Assembly (NCBI GenBank): GCA_945862045.1
Contig: CAMAWR010000002.1
Coordinates: forward strand, 1 to 64,000
DNA from: Bifidobacterium breve
GTDB lineage: Bacteria > Actinomycetota > Acidimicrobiia > Acidimicrobiales > Ilumatobacteraceae
Reading direction: 5' to 3'
DNA length: 64,000 bases
Position numbers and translations under genes: made by a program. The notes beneath the pieces were generated by a model. The model worked only from the letters and a program-made list of their open reading frames with translations, was not told the DNA's origin and did not search any database. Positions 39,353-47,107 of this stretch are shown in pieces (the first letter of the stretch is position 1; each line of letters opens with the position of its first letter).

Positions 39353-39365
39353 AATGAGAATCATT
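39353..39365 (+). promoter_or_regulatory. Zur-like operator before znuA
   Basis: Perfect inverted repeat AATGA-GAA-TCATT, resembling the AT-rich palindromes bound by Fur-family zinc repressors. Its position would cover the -35 region of the znuA promoter, as expected for repression at high zinc. Confidence 0.55.
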
Positions 39366-39377
39366 CCTATTTGATGA

Positions 39378-39383
39378 TAGGGT
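39378..39383 (+). promoter_or_regulatory. Candidate -10 element for leaderless znuA transcript
   Basis: TAGGGT six bases before the ATG at 39390, with no Shine-Dalgarno. The Zur-like repeat ends 12 bases upstream of it. Confidence 0.55.
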
Positions 39384-39389
39384 CAGGGC

Positions 39390-40313
39390 ATGCCCTCAGC
39401 TGCTCCGATGCGAACCCTCGCCGTGATCATCGCCAGCTTGTCGTTCGGTGCACTCGGGCTCTCCTGCTCGGGTGGCACATCAGCCGACTCGCCACCAGCG
39501 ACAAATCTGCCCACCGTGGTCGTCACCTACTCGGTGCTGGCGGCAGTCGTCGGCGATCTTGTGGGCGGCACTGCCGACGTTGTCACGCTGATCCCTGATG
39601 GCCAAGACCCCCACGACTTTGCACCATCTGCCAAAGATGTTGAAACCATCAACGATGCCGTGTTCGTGGTCGCCAATGGCCTCCACTTTGAAGAAGGTTT
39701 GGACGGGTTATTAGGAAAGTTGCGCGATGCTGACGGACCAGTTTTTTTCGTTGGTGAGCACATTGCCGTGCGCAACATGGCGGAAGGTGACGACCACGTT
39801 GCTGACCACGCTGCGACAGACCCGCACCTGTGGCTCAGCCCAGGTGCCATGTTGGAGATGTTGCCCGCATTGGCGACCGAGCTTGGCACCGCACTCAACA
39901 CCGACCTCACGGCTGCGCTCAATGCGGTGAGCGCCGACCTCACCGCATTGGACACCGAAATCGACGACATCATGGCGCAGGTTGACAACTGCAAACTCAT
40001 CACCGGTCATGATGAACTTGGTTATTTTGCCGACCGTTACAACTGCGAATTACTCGGTGCTGTCATCCCCAGCTCCACCACTACCTCCGAGGCCTCTGCT
40101 GGTGGGCTCGCCGCACTCAAAGAAGTCATCGACGAACATGACGCAAAAGTGGTGTTCGTTGGCCTTGGCACACCGCAAGCCGTTTCTGCACAGATTGTCA
40201 AGGAAACGGGCGTGCGGTTGGTCGAGCTCTCCACCCATGTGATGGGCTCGGTAACTTCGTACGCTGACTTCATGAGGCTTGTCGCCAACCAACTCGCCGA
40301 TGCCCTCAAATAG
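39390..40313 (+). CDS. znuA: Zinc/manganese ABC transporter substrate-binding protein
   Basis: 307 residues, cluster A-I metal-binding protein. The N terminus is an export signal with Cys26 in LGLSCSGG, an imperfect lipobox. Metal-ligand candidates are the His of DPHDFAPSA, of DPHLWLSP and of ITGHDELGYF, plus an acidic residue near the C terminus (TSYADF). The acidic and His-rich loop EGDDHVADHAATD is typical of zinc rather than manganese proteins. First gene of znuABC; an ATG six codons in (MRTLAV) is an alternative start. Confidence 0.9.
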   Translation: MPSAAPMRTLAVIIASLSFGALGLSCSGGTSADSPPATNLPTVVVTYSVLAAVVGDLVGGTADVVTLIPDGQDPHDFAPSAKDVETINDAVFVVANGLHFEEGLDGLLGKLRDADGPVFFVGEHIAVRNMAEGDDHVADHAATDPHLWLSPGAMLEMLPALATELGTALNTDLTAALNAVSADLTALDTEIDDIMAQVDNCKLITGHDELGYFADRYNCELLGAVIPSSTTTSEASAGGLAALKEVIDEHDAKVVFVGLGTPQAVSAQIVKETGVRLVELSTHVMGSVTSYADFMRLVANQLADALK

Positions 40314-40324
40314 CGACGCTAAGC

Positions 40325-41194
40325 ATGTTGGCGGGGAACCCATTCATTGACCCGTTCACGTCGAATGAGTTCATGCGCCACGCGCTGGTTGCCAGCGTGC
40401 TGGTTGCACTGGTGTGCGCCGTTGCGGGAACCTACGTGGTGTTGCGCGGTTTGTCGTTCGTCGGCGATGCACTTGCCCACGGTGTGGTGCCGGGTATCGC
40501 CACAGCGTTGTTGTTCGGCGTCTCTGGGGTCGTTGGTGCTGTAGTGAGTGCCGCGGTGATGATGACGGGTGTCTCCGTAATCACCCGCAAGTCACGCCTT
40601 TCTAGCGACACTGCCATCGGCTTGTTCTTTGTCGGCATGCTCGCACTTGGGGTGATCATCACGTCGCGGTCCCGCACCTTCGTGGGCGACATCACCCGCA
40701 TTCTCTTCGGCGAACTGCTCGGGGTAACCACCTCAGATTTAGGGTGGCTATTGGTGGCCCTCGTCATCGTTGCGATTGTCGCCATCATTGCCCACCGCCC
40801 GTTCGTGTTGATGTCCATTGACGACGGTTTGGCGCGCACTTCCGGATTCTCCGTGCCGTTCTTCCACTCGCTCATGCTGGTGTTAGTGGCCATCACCGTG
40901 ATTGCCAGCTTCCAAAGTGTCGGCACGTTGCTCGTGCTCGGCATGCTGATCGCACCGGCTGCTGCCGGCGCACTCGTTGCCCGTCGTGTCTCAACGATGA
41001 TGCTCATCGCCGCCCTGTACGGCACTGCGGCAAGTTACCTGGGGTTGCTCGCGAGCTACCACTATGACATTGCAGCCGGCGGCAGCATCGTATTTGTCGC
41101 AGTAATGCTGTTCGGAGTCACGGCAATCATTTCTGCGGTCCTGGCACATCGCCATGACGATGAAGTTCCCCATCAGCACGAACACCATCACTAA
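40325..41194 (+). CDS. znuB: Zinc ABC transporter permease with His-rich tail
   Basis: 289 residues, eight or nine membrane helices of the ABC-3 family. SFVGDALAHGVVPG and the long C-terminal helices are typical. The C-terminal tail HRHDDEVPHQHEHHH is unusually rich in His and may bind zinc on the cytoplasmic side. Confidence 0.92.
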   Translation: MLAGNPFIDPFTSNEFMRHALVASVLVALVCAVAGTYVVLRGLSFVGDALAHGVVPGIATALLFGVSGVVGAVVSAAVMMTGVSVITRKSRLSSDTAIGLFFVGMLALGVIITSRSRTFVGDITRILFGELLGVTTSDLGWLLVALVIVAIVAIIAHRPFVLMSIDDGLARTSGFSVPFFHSLMLVLVAITVIASFQSVGTLLVLGMLIAPAAAGALVARRVSTMMLIAALYGTAASYLGLLASYHYDIAAGGSIVFVAVMLFGVTAIISAVLAHRHDDEVPHQHEHHH

Positions 41195-41198
41195 CACC

Positions 41199-41924
41199 AT
41201 GCACACTTCAATTTGCACCATCAAAAGTGAATCTCTGACAGTGGGCCACGGGCATCACACGATCATTGACGATCTTCATCTGCAACTGATGAGTGGTGAC
41301 CTGCTCACGCTCATCGGCACGAACGGCTCGGGCAAATCCACGTTGCTGAAAACGCTGGCAGGCCTGTTGCCCGCACTCGCAGGTTCGGTGAGCGTGCTCG
41401 GCAGCGCGCCCGGCTCGTCACCGAAGCGTGTTGCCTACCTGCCACAGCACCCGGTTTCGTCCCACACCCTTCCCCTGCGCGCCCGTGATGTAGTGGCAAT
41501 GGGTCGGTATGCACACCTTGGTTTATTTCGTCGAGAGACTGCAACGGATCGTGCTGCGGTCGGCGATGCCATTACCCGAACTGGCACCAGCAATTTCGCC
41601 GATCAACCGTTGCGTGAACTCTCTGGTGGTCAACAACAGCGCACACACCTCGCACAGGTGTTGTCGCGTCAAGCCGAAGTGTTGTTGCTGGATGAACCAA
41701 CGGCAGGTCTTGATCTTGCCGGCAAACATGCAGTTGCTGAAATCATTGCCAGCGAGCGTGCCCGCGGTGTCACCATCGTGCTGGCGACCCACGATCTGCA
41801 GGATGCCGAATCAGCCACCGTGGTCATGTTGCTTGCGCAACGAATTGTTGCGTTCGGGCCACCATCACAAGCGCTCAGCGACGACAATGTACGTACGTGT
41901 TTTGGGTTTACCCAACCGCACTAG
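41199..41924 (+). CDS. znuC: Zinc ABC transporter ATP-binding protein
   Basis: 241 residues from ATG 41199, four bases after the znuB stop; an ATG at 41154 would overlap the znuB tail. Walker A GTNGSGKST, signature LSGGQQQRTHLAQVL, Walker B VLLLDEPTAGLD, switch His in LATHDLQD. A GHGHH stretch lies near the N terminus. Its stop interlocks with that of ogt in CTAG. Confidence 0.92.
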   Translation: MHTSICTIKSESLTVGHGHHTIIDDLHLQLMSGDLLTLIGTNGSGKSTLLKTLAGLLPALAGSVSVLGSAPGSSPKRVAYLPQHPVSSHTLPLRARDVVAMGRYAHLGLFRRETATDRAAVGDAITRTGTSNFADQPLRELSGGQQQRTHLAQVLSRQAEVLLLDEPTAGLDLAGKHAVAEIIASERARGVTIVLATHDLQDAESATVVMLLAQRIVAFGPPSQALSDDNVRTCFGFTQPH

Positions 41925-42400
41925 GCATGGTGCTCGAGCGCCAGCAGAGCACGCTTCATTTTTACACCGAGTGCATATCCACCCAGCGAGCCATCGCTGG
42001 CAATCACACGATGACACGGCACGATGATCGGTATCGGGTTGGCTCCGTTGGCACTACCCACGGCACGCATCGCCTTGGGCTTGCCGATTGCTTTGGCCTG
42101 CTGGGCATACGACATGGTGTGGCCATAGCGAATGTTGCGCATCGCCGCCCACGCCTGCTGCTGAAACTCGGTGCCCTCAAGATGTAGCGGCACGGTGAAA
42201 TTTCGTCGCGTGCCGGCAAAATACTCACGCAATTGACGCACCGCCATGTCGACATGTCGCGTGGCCCGGGCTGAAACTTTCGCGCGTGGCACAGCGCTCG
42301 CGCGCGAAATACGCTCGATTGCAGTCACACCACGCTCGTTCGCCGTTACGCGCAAGATGCCCACGGGCGTCCGCAGCAATCGTCGCGCTTCTTGCGGCAT
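41921..42400 (-). CDS. ogt: Methylated-DNA--protein-cysteine methyltransferase
   Basis: 159 residues. Suicide repair of O6-alkylguanine. Active site PCHR with Cys129 in IIVPCHRVIASDG, followed by LGGYALGVKMKRALLALE. The start overlaps the DUF805 stop by one base (TGATG), so it is translated as the last gene of a three-gene unit with the acyl-CoA dehydrogenase and DUF805 genes. Confidence 0.95.
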   Translation of the reverse strand: MPQEARRLLRTPVGILRVTANERGVTAIERISRASAVPRAKVSARATRHVDMAVRQLREYFAGTRRNFTVPLHLEGTEFQQQAWAAMRNIRYGHTMSYAQQAKAIGKPKAMRAVGSANGANPIPIIVPCHRVIASDGSLGGYALGVKMKRALLALEHHA

Positions 42401-42726
42401 TACGACAATGATCGCGGAGGAGGAGGCGGTCCGAAGCGATTTTCGGTGGCGTCACCCGCGCGTACCGCAAAAATAAAATTGACGATTGGAAGCAGCATCC
42501 ACCAGCCACGGTGGTTGGTGTCGTGCATCCGCCGAACCGTTACGGCGATTCCAGGCACGATGAGCACGAATGAAATCACGGTTCCCAGCCCCTCGCCCAA
42601 ACCCGAGGTGATGACCTGAATAATCAGCGTAAAAAGTGTCCACCACCAGTATTGACTGCGTGTCGCGCGACCCTTGAAATTGATGTAGTTGCGAAAACCC
42701 GACTGAATGGCCGACACGAACGACAT
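42400..42726 (-). CDS. DUF805 small membrane protein
   Basis: 108 residues from ATG 42726. N-terminal NYINFKGRATRSQYWWW, about two membrane helices, then PGIAVTVRRMHDTNHRGWWML, the diagnostic DUF805 motif. Ends in a Pro-rich tail. Slightly shorter than most family members because the middle is reduced. Function unknown. Confidence 0.88.
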   Translation of the reverse strand: MSFVSAIQSGFRNYINFKGRATRSQYWWWTLFTLIIQVITSGLGEGLGTVISFVLIVPGIAVTVRRMHDTNHRGWWMLLPIVNFIFAVRAGDATENRFGPPPPPRSLS

Positions 42727-42730
42727 TGAA

Positions 42731-43984
42731 TTATTCACCACCTGCCGGCCGGGGTTCCTTCGGCAAGCCGAGCACGCGCTCGCCGACAATGTTGCGTTGA
42801 ATCTGACTCGTGCCACCCCAGATGGTTTCGGAGCGTGAGAAGAAGTACGACGACATCATCGCGCTGACGGGGTATCCGTCGCGACGTTTTTCTCGCAGGG
42901 CGCCCGGCCACGTGCCGCCAGCGGGACCCGCATCGATGAGCATCGAGTATGTGCCATGAATATCGACTGCCAACTCCATCGCCTTTTGGTGCATCTCGCT
43001 CCAGAACAATTTGTTCGCCACGCCGAGTGCCATCACACCGAGATCTTTCTTGTCGGCAAGATTTGCACCGAGCGACCGCAGACCGTTGAACTTCAAGATT
43101 TGGATTTTGGTATAGAACTGCATCAAACGTTGACGAACGAGATCGTCACAAATCTGGCCGTTCTCCGTTGCCGTGGCCACCATCATGCGGTACTCCTCTT
43201 CGAAGCGGCGGTAGCCGGTCGTTGCACTCATGCCACGTTCGAAGGCAAGCGTTGAGTTGGCGACCTTCCAGCCGTTGTTCACGCCACCCACCACATTGTC
43301 TTTAGAACAACGCGCGTCGGTAAAGAAGACCTCACAGAATTCCGCCGTGCCGTCTGGTTGGGTGATGCCCCGCACTTCGACGCCAGCCTGCCGCATCGGC
43401 ACGAGCAAATACGAAATGCCCTTGTGCTTTGGTGATTCTGGATCGGTGCGTGTGAGCAAGAAGCAGTAATCGGCATAGTGACCACCGGTGGTCCACACTT
43501 TCTGGCCATTGATGACCCATTCGTCACCGTCGAGCACGGCGATGGTTTTCAGGCTTGCCAGGTCGCTGCCACTGTTGGGTTCGCTGAAACCTTGGCACCA
43601 GCGAACTTTGCCCGAGAGAATCTGCGGTAGGAATTCTTTCTTTTGTTCCTCGGTGCCCCACTGCAACAGGGTTGGGCCGACGAGCGTGTCACCGAAGAAG
43701 TCGGCGCGCATCGGCGCACGTGCGCGAGCAAACTCTTCGTTCAGCACGACACCTTGCAATGTCGACAACCCTTTTCCGCCGTACTCTTTCGGCCACGTCG
43801 CACAGATCCAACCACCGGCAAACAACTTGTCGGTCCACTCTTCGTTGAATCGCTTGCGTGCGTCGGCTGACAACTCGAAGCCCTCGTCAAACCATCCCGT
43901 CGGGAGATTCGTCTCGAGCCAGGCTCGCACTTCGAGCCGAAACTCTTCAACGTCGGAGGGGTACGTGATGATGCTTGAAGACAT
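42731..43984 (-). CDS. Acyl-CoA dehydrogenase
   Basis: 417 residues from ATG 43984. FAD enzyme of the acyl-CoA dehydrogenase family: N-terminal helical domain, middle beta domain with WCQGFSEPNSGSDLASLKT and INGQKVWTTGG, and C-terminal helices with WGGTSQIQRNIVGERVLGLP. Electrons would go to the EtfAB encoded at 47821-49576. The chain-length range cannot be read. The frame continues open to 44650, but that part is antisense to the next gene and is rejected. Confidence 0.93.
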   Translation of the reverse strand: MSSSIITYPSDVEEFRLEVRAWLETNLPTGWFDEGFELSADARKRFNEEWTDKLFAGGWICATWPKEYGGKGLSTLQGVVLNEEFARARAPMRADFFGDTLVGPTLLQWGTEEQKKEFLPQILSGKVRWCQGFSEPNSGSDLASLKTIAVLDGDEWVINGQKVWTTGGHYADYCFLLTRTDPESPKHKGISYLLVPMRQAGVEVRGITQPDGTAEFCEVFFTDARCSKDNVVGGVNNGWKVANSTLAFERGMSATTGYRRFEEEYRMMVATATENGQICDDLVRQRLMQFYTKIQILKFNGLRSLGANLADKKDLGVMALGVANKLFWSEMHQKAMELAVDIHGTYSMLIDAGPAGGTWPGALREKRRDGYPVSAMMSSYFFSRSETIWGGTSQIQRNIVGERVLGLPKEPRPAGGE

Positions 43985-44040
43985 GATCTCATTCTGTCGG
44001 GAGTTTGGCGCTGAGAACAATTCGTGCCCGATCGCCCACG

Positions 44041-44046
44041 TAGAGT
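44041..44046 (+). promoter_or_regulatory. Candidate -10 element for FrhB-family gene
   Basis: TAGAGT seven bases before the GTG at 44054, which fixes the start of the gene below. Confidence 0.5.
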
Positions 44047-44053
44047 GTGGCGT

Positions 44054-45238
44054 GTGACGATGACCGATGTCCCCGCTACCACACGCTGGACGGCCCAATG
44101 GAAAGAGCTCTACGAGGAAGTCATCAACACGGGCCTCTGTACCGGGTGCGCCGGATGCGTTATTGCATGCCCGCACGACGTGATCGGCTACGAGCACGAA
44201 GAGGGTAAGTACAAGCCATTCCACATCGAAGAAGAGCTGGGCCCCACCAATTGTGGACACGGGGAAAAGGGCTGCACCTCCTGCACCCGCGCCTGCCCAC
44301 GTTTTCGCAACTGGGAGCAGGAGGCTGACGAACATCTCTTCGGCCAAACCCGCAAAGACGAGCAAATGTACGGCCAATATCGCCAGCTGCTGCTCGTGCG
44401 AGCTGCCGATGATGAAACGCACAAAAAGGGTCAGGACGGTGGCTTCGTTGGGGCGATGCTCATCTGGTTGCTGCAGCACGATTACATCGACGCTGCCCTC
44501 ACAAGTTTTATGGAAGGTGATGGCACGAGCTGGAAGGCAAAGCCTGGCATCGCCCGCACTCGCGAAGAAGTGCTGGCATCGTCGGGTAGTCGCTATACCT
44601 ACTCGGCCAACACCCTCGCCATCAAAGAGGCCGCCGAGGCAGGCTTGCAACGTATCGCGCTGGTCGGCATGAGTTGTCAGTCGTCGGTGCTGCCCGTGAT
44701 GTGGAAGCGCAAAGCAGGCAAGATCGGTAAACCGTTCTTGTTCAACATCGGGCTGCTGTGCTCAAAGACCTTCGATGATGCAATTTTTGAGGAGTTGTTC
44801 CTCGCCAAATATGGTTTGCGTAAAGAAGACATGGTGAAGATGAACATCAAGGGTGCATTCCAGATTTGGATGCGTGACGGTTCATTCCACGAAATCGATC
44901 TGAAGGAATGCCATCAGTGGACACGCGAGGGTTGCAAGATGTGCCCCGACTTTGCCGCCGAACACGCTGATATCTCGACTGGCGGCATCGGCGAAGACAA
45001 CGACTGGACGCTCTGTGTCGTGCGAACGGAATTGGGCGAGGAAGTAATGAGTCGCATGATCAAAGATGGCTCTGTAGTTGCCCGCCCAGCCGAGACCGAC
45101 GAAAAAGCGATGAAGTTGTTGCGCTTACTCAGCGTGGTCAGCCGCCGCCGCTGGCCGGATTTCGCAGAAACATCCGTGAAGATCGGTGTGCCACCACCGA
45201 AGAAGAAAGCCGACGGCACCGCGCCCGCAGCGCACTGA
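44054..45238 (+). CDS. FrhB/FpoF-family iron-sulfur protein (coenzyme F420-linked by family)
   Basis: 394 residues from GTG 44054. An N-terminal ferredoxin-like motif CxxCxxCxxxCP (Cys29, 32, 35, 39) and a second cluster of Cys in NCGHGEKGCTSCTRACP, then the FrhB N- and C-terminal domains (GQDGGFVGAMLIWLL, CQSSVLPVMWKRK, CKMCPDFAAEHADIS). FrhB proteins move electrons between F420H2, FAD and Fe-S clusters; the partner here is unknown. No hydrogenase subunits lie nearby. An upstream ATG at 44024 is rejected because it precedes the promoter hexamer. Confidence 0.87.
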   Translation: MTMTDVPATTRWTAQWKELYEEVINTGLCTGCAGCVIACPHDVIGYEHEEGKYKPFHIEEELGPTNCGHGEKGCTSCTRACPRFRNWEQEADEHLFGQTRKDEQMYGQYRQLLLVRAADDETHKKGQDGGFVGAMLIWLLQHDYIDAALTSFMEGDGTSWKAKPGIARTREEVLASSGSRYTYSANTLAIKEAAEAGLQRIALVGMSCQSSVLPVMWKRKAGKIGKPFLFNIGLLCSKTFDDAIFEELFLAKYGLRKEDMVKMNIKGAFQIWMRDGSFHEIDLKECHQWTREGCKMCPDFAAEHADISTGGIGEDNDWTLCVVRTELGEEVMSRMIKDGSVVARPAETDEKAMKLLRLLSVVSRRRWPDFAETSVKIGVPPPKKKADGTAPAAH

Positions 45239-45261
45239 ACGACTGCAATTTCGTACTTTCG

Positions 45262-45948
45262 TTATCTACCCGCAAGTTGAACGCTGCGAGCGAACACATC
45301 GTCCAACATTGTTTCGGTGAGGCGACCAGTAAAGGTATTCTGCTGGCTCGGGTGATACGAGCACACGAGGGTGACCGTGCCAGCATCCACAACTGCACCG
45401 TGCGCAAACCTCGGTCGGGGTGACACTGCGAAGTAGTCGCAGGCTGCAAGATATGCAAAACCACCGAGACATACGACGATTCGTTTGTTCGGCAGCATGG
45501 CGAGTTCGCGGTCAAGAAAACCACTACACCTTTTGCGCTCGAGTGGCAACGGTTTGTTGTCGGGCGGGGCACACCGCACCGCGACGGTGACCCACGCGTT
45601 GCGCAAGACGAGCCCGTCGTTGCGCGTTTGGGAGGTTGACTGATTGGCCAGACCTGCCCTGTGCATTGCCCGATACAGCCAGTCGCCACTGCGGTCGCCA
45701 GTGAATACGCGACCTGTGCGGTTGGCGCCGTGCGCCCCGGGTGCCAAACCCAGCACGATGATTTGTGCCGTCGGGTCACCGAAGCCAGCGATGGGTCTGC
45801 CCCAATACGTTTCGTCCCGGTACGCAGCACGGCGTTCGTGCGCAACTTTTTCGCGCCAACGCACTAGCCGCGGGCATGCCGTGCACGCCTCAATTTCACG
45901 CCGTAATCGCACGTGCGTGTCGCGTGTCGCACGTCGGGAAGTCGTCAC
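45262..45948 (-). CDS. Family 5 uracil-DNA glycosylase (UdgB type)
   Basis: 228 residues from GTG 45948. Fe-S cluster Cys at 22, 25 (ACTACPR), 126 and 141. Active-site motif GLAPGAHGANRTGRVFTGDRSG and the DNA-intercalating motif HPSQQNTFTG are those of UDGb, which excises uracil and other deaminated bases. TAGCGT eight bases before the GTG implies a leaderless mRNA. Confidence 0.92.
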   Translation of the reverse strand: MTTSRRATRDTHVRLRREIEACTACPRLVRWREKVAHERRAAYRDETYWGRPIAGFGDPTAQIIVLGLAPGAHGANRTGRVFTGDRSGDWLYRAMHRAGLANQSTSQTRNDGLVLRNAWVTVAVRCAPPDNKPLPLERKRCSGFLDRELAMLPNKRIVVCLGGFAYLAACDYFAVSPRPRFAHGAVVDAGTVTLVCSYHPSQQNTFTGRLTETMLDDVFARSVQLAGR

Positions 45949-45956
45949 AAACCGTG

Positions 45957-45962
45957 ACGCTA
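45957..45962 (-). promoter_or_regulatory. Candidate -10 element for leaderless UDG transcript
   Basis: Minus-strand TAGCGT, eight bases before the GTG at 45948. Confidence 0.5.
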
Positions 45963-45975
45963 CGAGATGTCGGGA

Positions 45976-45981
45976 TAGGTT
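45976..45981 (+). promoter_or_regulatory. Candidate -10 element for leaderless phosphatase operon
   Basis: TAGGTT eight bases before the ATG at 45990; 13 bases separate it from the opposing UDG element. Confidence 0.55.
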
Positions 45982-45989
45982 GAGCAGTC

Positions 45990-46622
45990 ATGTCTGCCAA
46001 GCCGACACTCGTCTTGCTGGTTCGACACGGCACCACGCCTACCACCGGCAAAGTGCTGCCTGGCCGGGCCCGTGGCCTGCATCTTGCCGAGAGCGGCAAA
46101 CAGCAGGCAGCACGGGTCGCCGAACGTATCGCCGAGTTCGGAACGGTGGCCGCAATCTATGCCTCGCCACTCGAACGTGCCCGCGAAACTGCGGCACCAA
46201 TCTCGCGGGCGTTGAAGAACCCGGTGCGAATTGAACGCGGGTTGTTGGAGTGCGACTTTGGCACATGGACCGGGCAGTCATTACGCCGTCTGTACAAAAA
46301 GCCCGAATGGGCGATCGTGCAACGCTCGCCGAGTTCATTTCGTTTTCCGGAAGGTGAGAGCTTCGTCGAGATGCAGTCCCGGATGGTTGGTGCACTCGAT
46401 GTAATTCGCCGTCGGCACCGGGGCAAAACCGTCGTGTGCGTCTCGCACGCCGACCCGATCAAGGCGGCAGTCGCCCATGCGATGGGCACGCCCCTCGACC
46501 TGTTTCAGCGCATCGTCATATCCACATGTTCCGTCACCGCCATTTTGTACTCCGACATGGCACCCATCGTGCTCACCGTGAACTCCTCTGGCGGGTCGTT
46601 GCGCGAATTGCGGCCATCATGA
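45990..46622 (+). CDS. Histidine phosphatase family protein (Rv2135c type)
   Basis: 210 residues. Catalytic VRHGTT near the N terminus, then ASPLERARETAAP, LLECDFGTWTG and VSHADPIKAA, the four conserved blocks of the phosphoglycerate-mutase-like fold. The neighbours (DUF3090 and SCO1664 family) match the three-gene cluster of mycobacteria and streptomycetes. Substrate unknown; broad phosphatase activity rather than true mutase activity is likely. Confidence 0.9.
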   Translation: MSAKPTLVLLVRHGTTPTTGKVLPGRARGLHLAESGKQQAARVAERIAEFGTVAAIYASPLERARETAAPISRALKNPVRIERGLLECDFGTWTGQSLRRLYKKPEWAIVQRSPSSFRFPEGESFVEMQSRMVGALDVIRRRHRGKTVVCVSHADPIKAAVAHAMGTPLDLFQRIVISTCSVTAILYSDMAPIVLTVNSSGGSLRELRPS

Positions 46623-47107
46623 CGCTGTACCGCGACTACGAGTCGGCAGATGCATTTACCGCTGGTGTCATCGGGCTGCCGGGTGCTCGCACGTTCTTCC
46701 TGCAAATCGGCGATACGAGCGATCTGCTTTCGATCAAGTGCGAAAAAGAGCAGATTGCCGCCCTCGCATCGTTCATCCGCAAGACGCTCGATGATGCCCC
46801 GGCAGTGTCTGACCGCACGGCCACCAAGCCGAAGTTTGTCGAGCCCAGTGACGCAGTGTTCGCCCTCGGCACCGTCGGGCTGGCCTATGACCGCCGCGAT
46901 AATCAATTGGTGTTGCAATTCGAGGAGATCGCCCCGGACGATGAACCCGAATTTGATGCGGGTCGGGTGCGGGTTCGTATTTCGCCCACACAAGCCCTTG
47001 CTTTCTGCGAACACGCCGAGCAACTCGTGCGGGCCGGGCGACCACCGTGCGTGTATTGCGGGTTGCTCGTCAATCGTGATGGACACCTATGCCCGAAGAT
47101 GAACTGA
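46619..47107 (+). CDS. DUF3090 family protein with C-terminal zinc-ribbon-like motif
   Basis: 162 residues from ATG 46619, which overlaps the phosphatase stop as ATGA. Core FFLQIGDTSDLLSIKCEKEQ and RVRISPTQALAFCEHAEQLV; the end PCVYCGLLVNRDGHLCPKMN carries three Cys and a His that could bind zinc. Conserved in actinobacteria, function unknown. A longer frame to 46436 lies inside the phosphatase gene and is rejected. Confidence 0.88.
   Translation: MTLYRDYESADAFTAGVIGLPGARTFFLQIGDTSDLLSIKCEKEQIAALASFIRKTLDDAPAVSDRTATKPKFVEPSDAVFALGTVGLAYDRRDNQLVLQFEEIAPDDEPEFDAGRVRVRISPTQALAFCEHAEQLVRAGRPPCVYCGLLVNRDGHLCPKMN

Noticed and set aside
39358-39383. Riboswitch before znuA
   Set aside because: The hexamer-to-start distance leaves no room for a structured leader.
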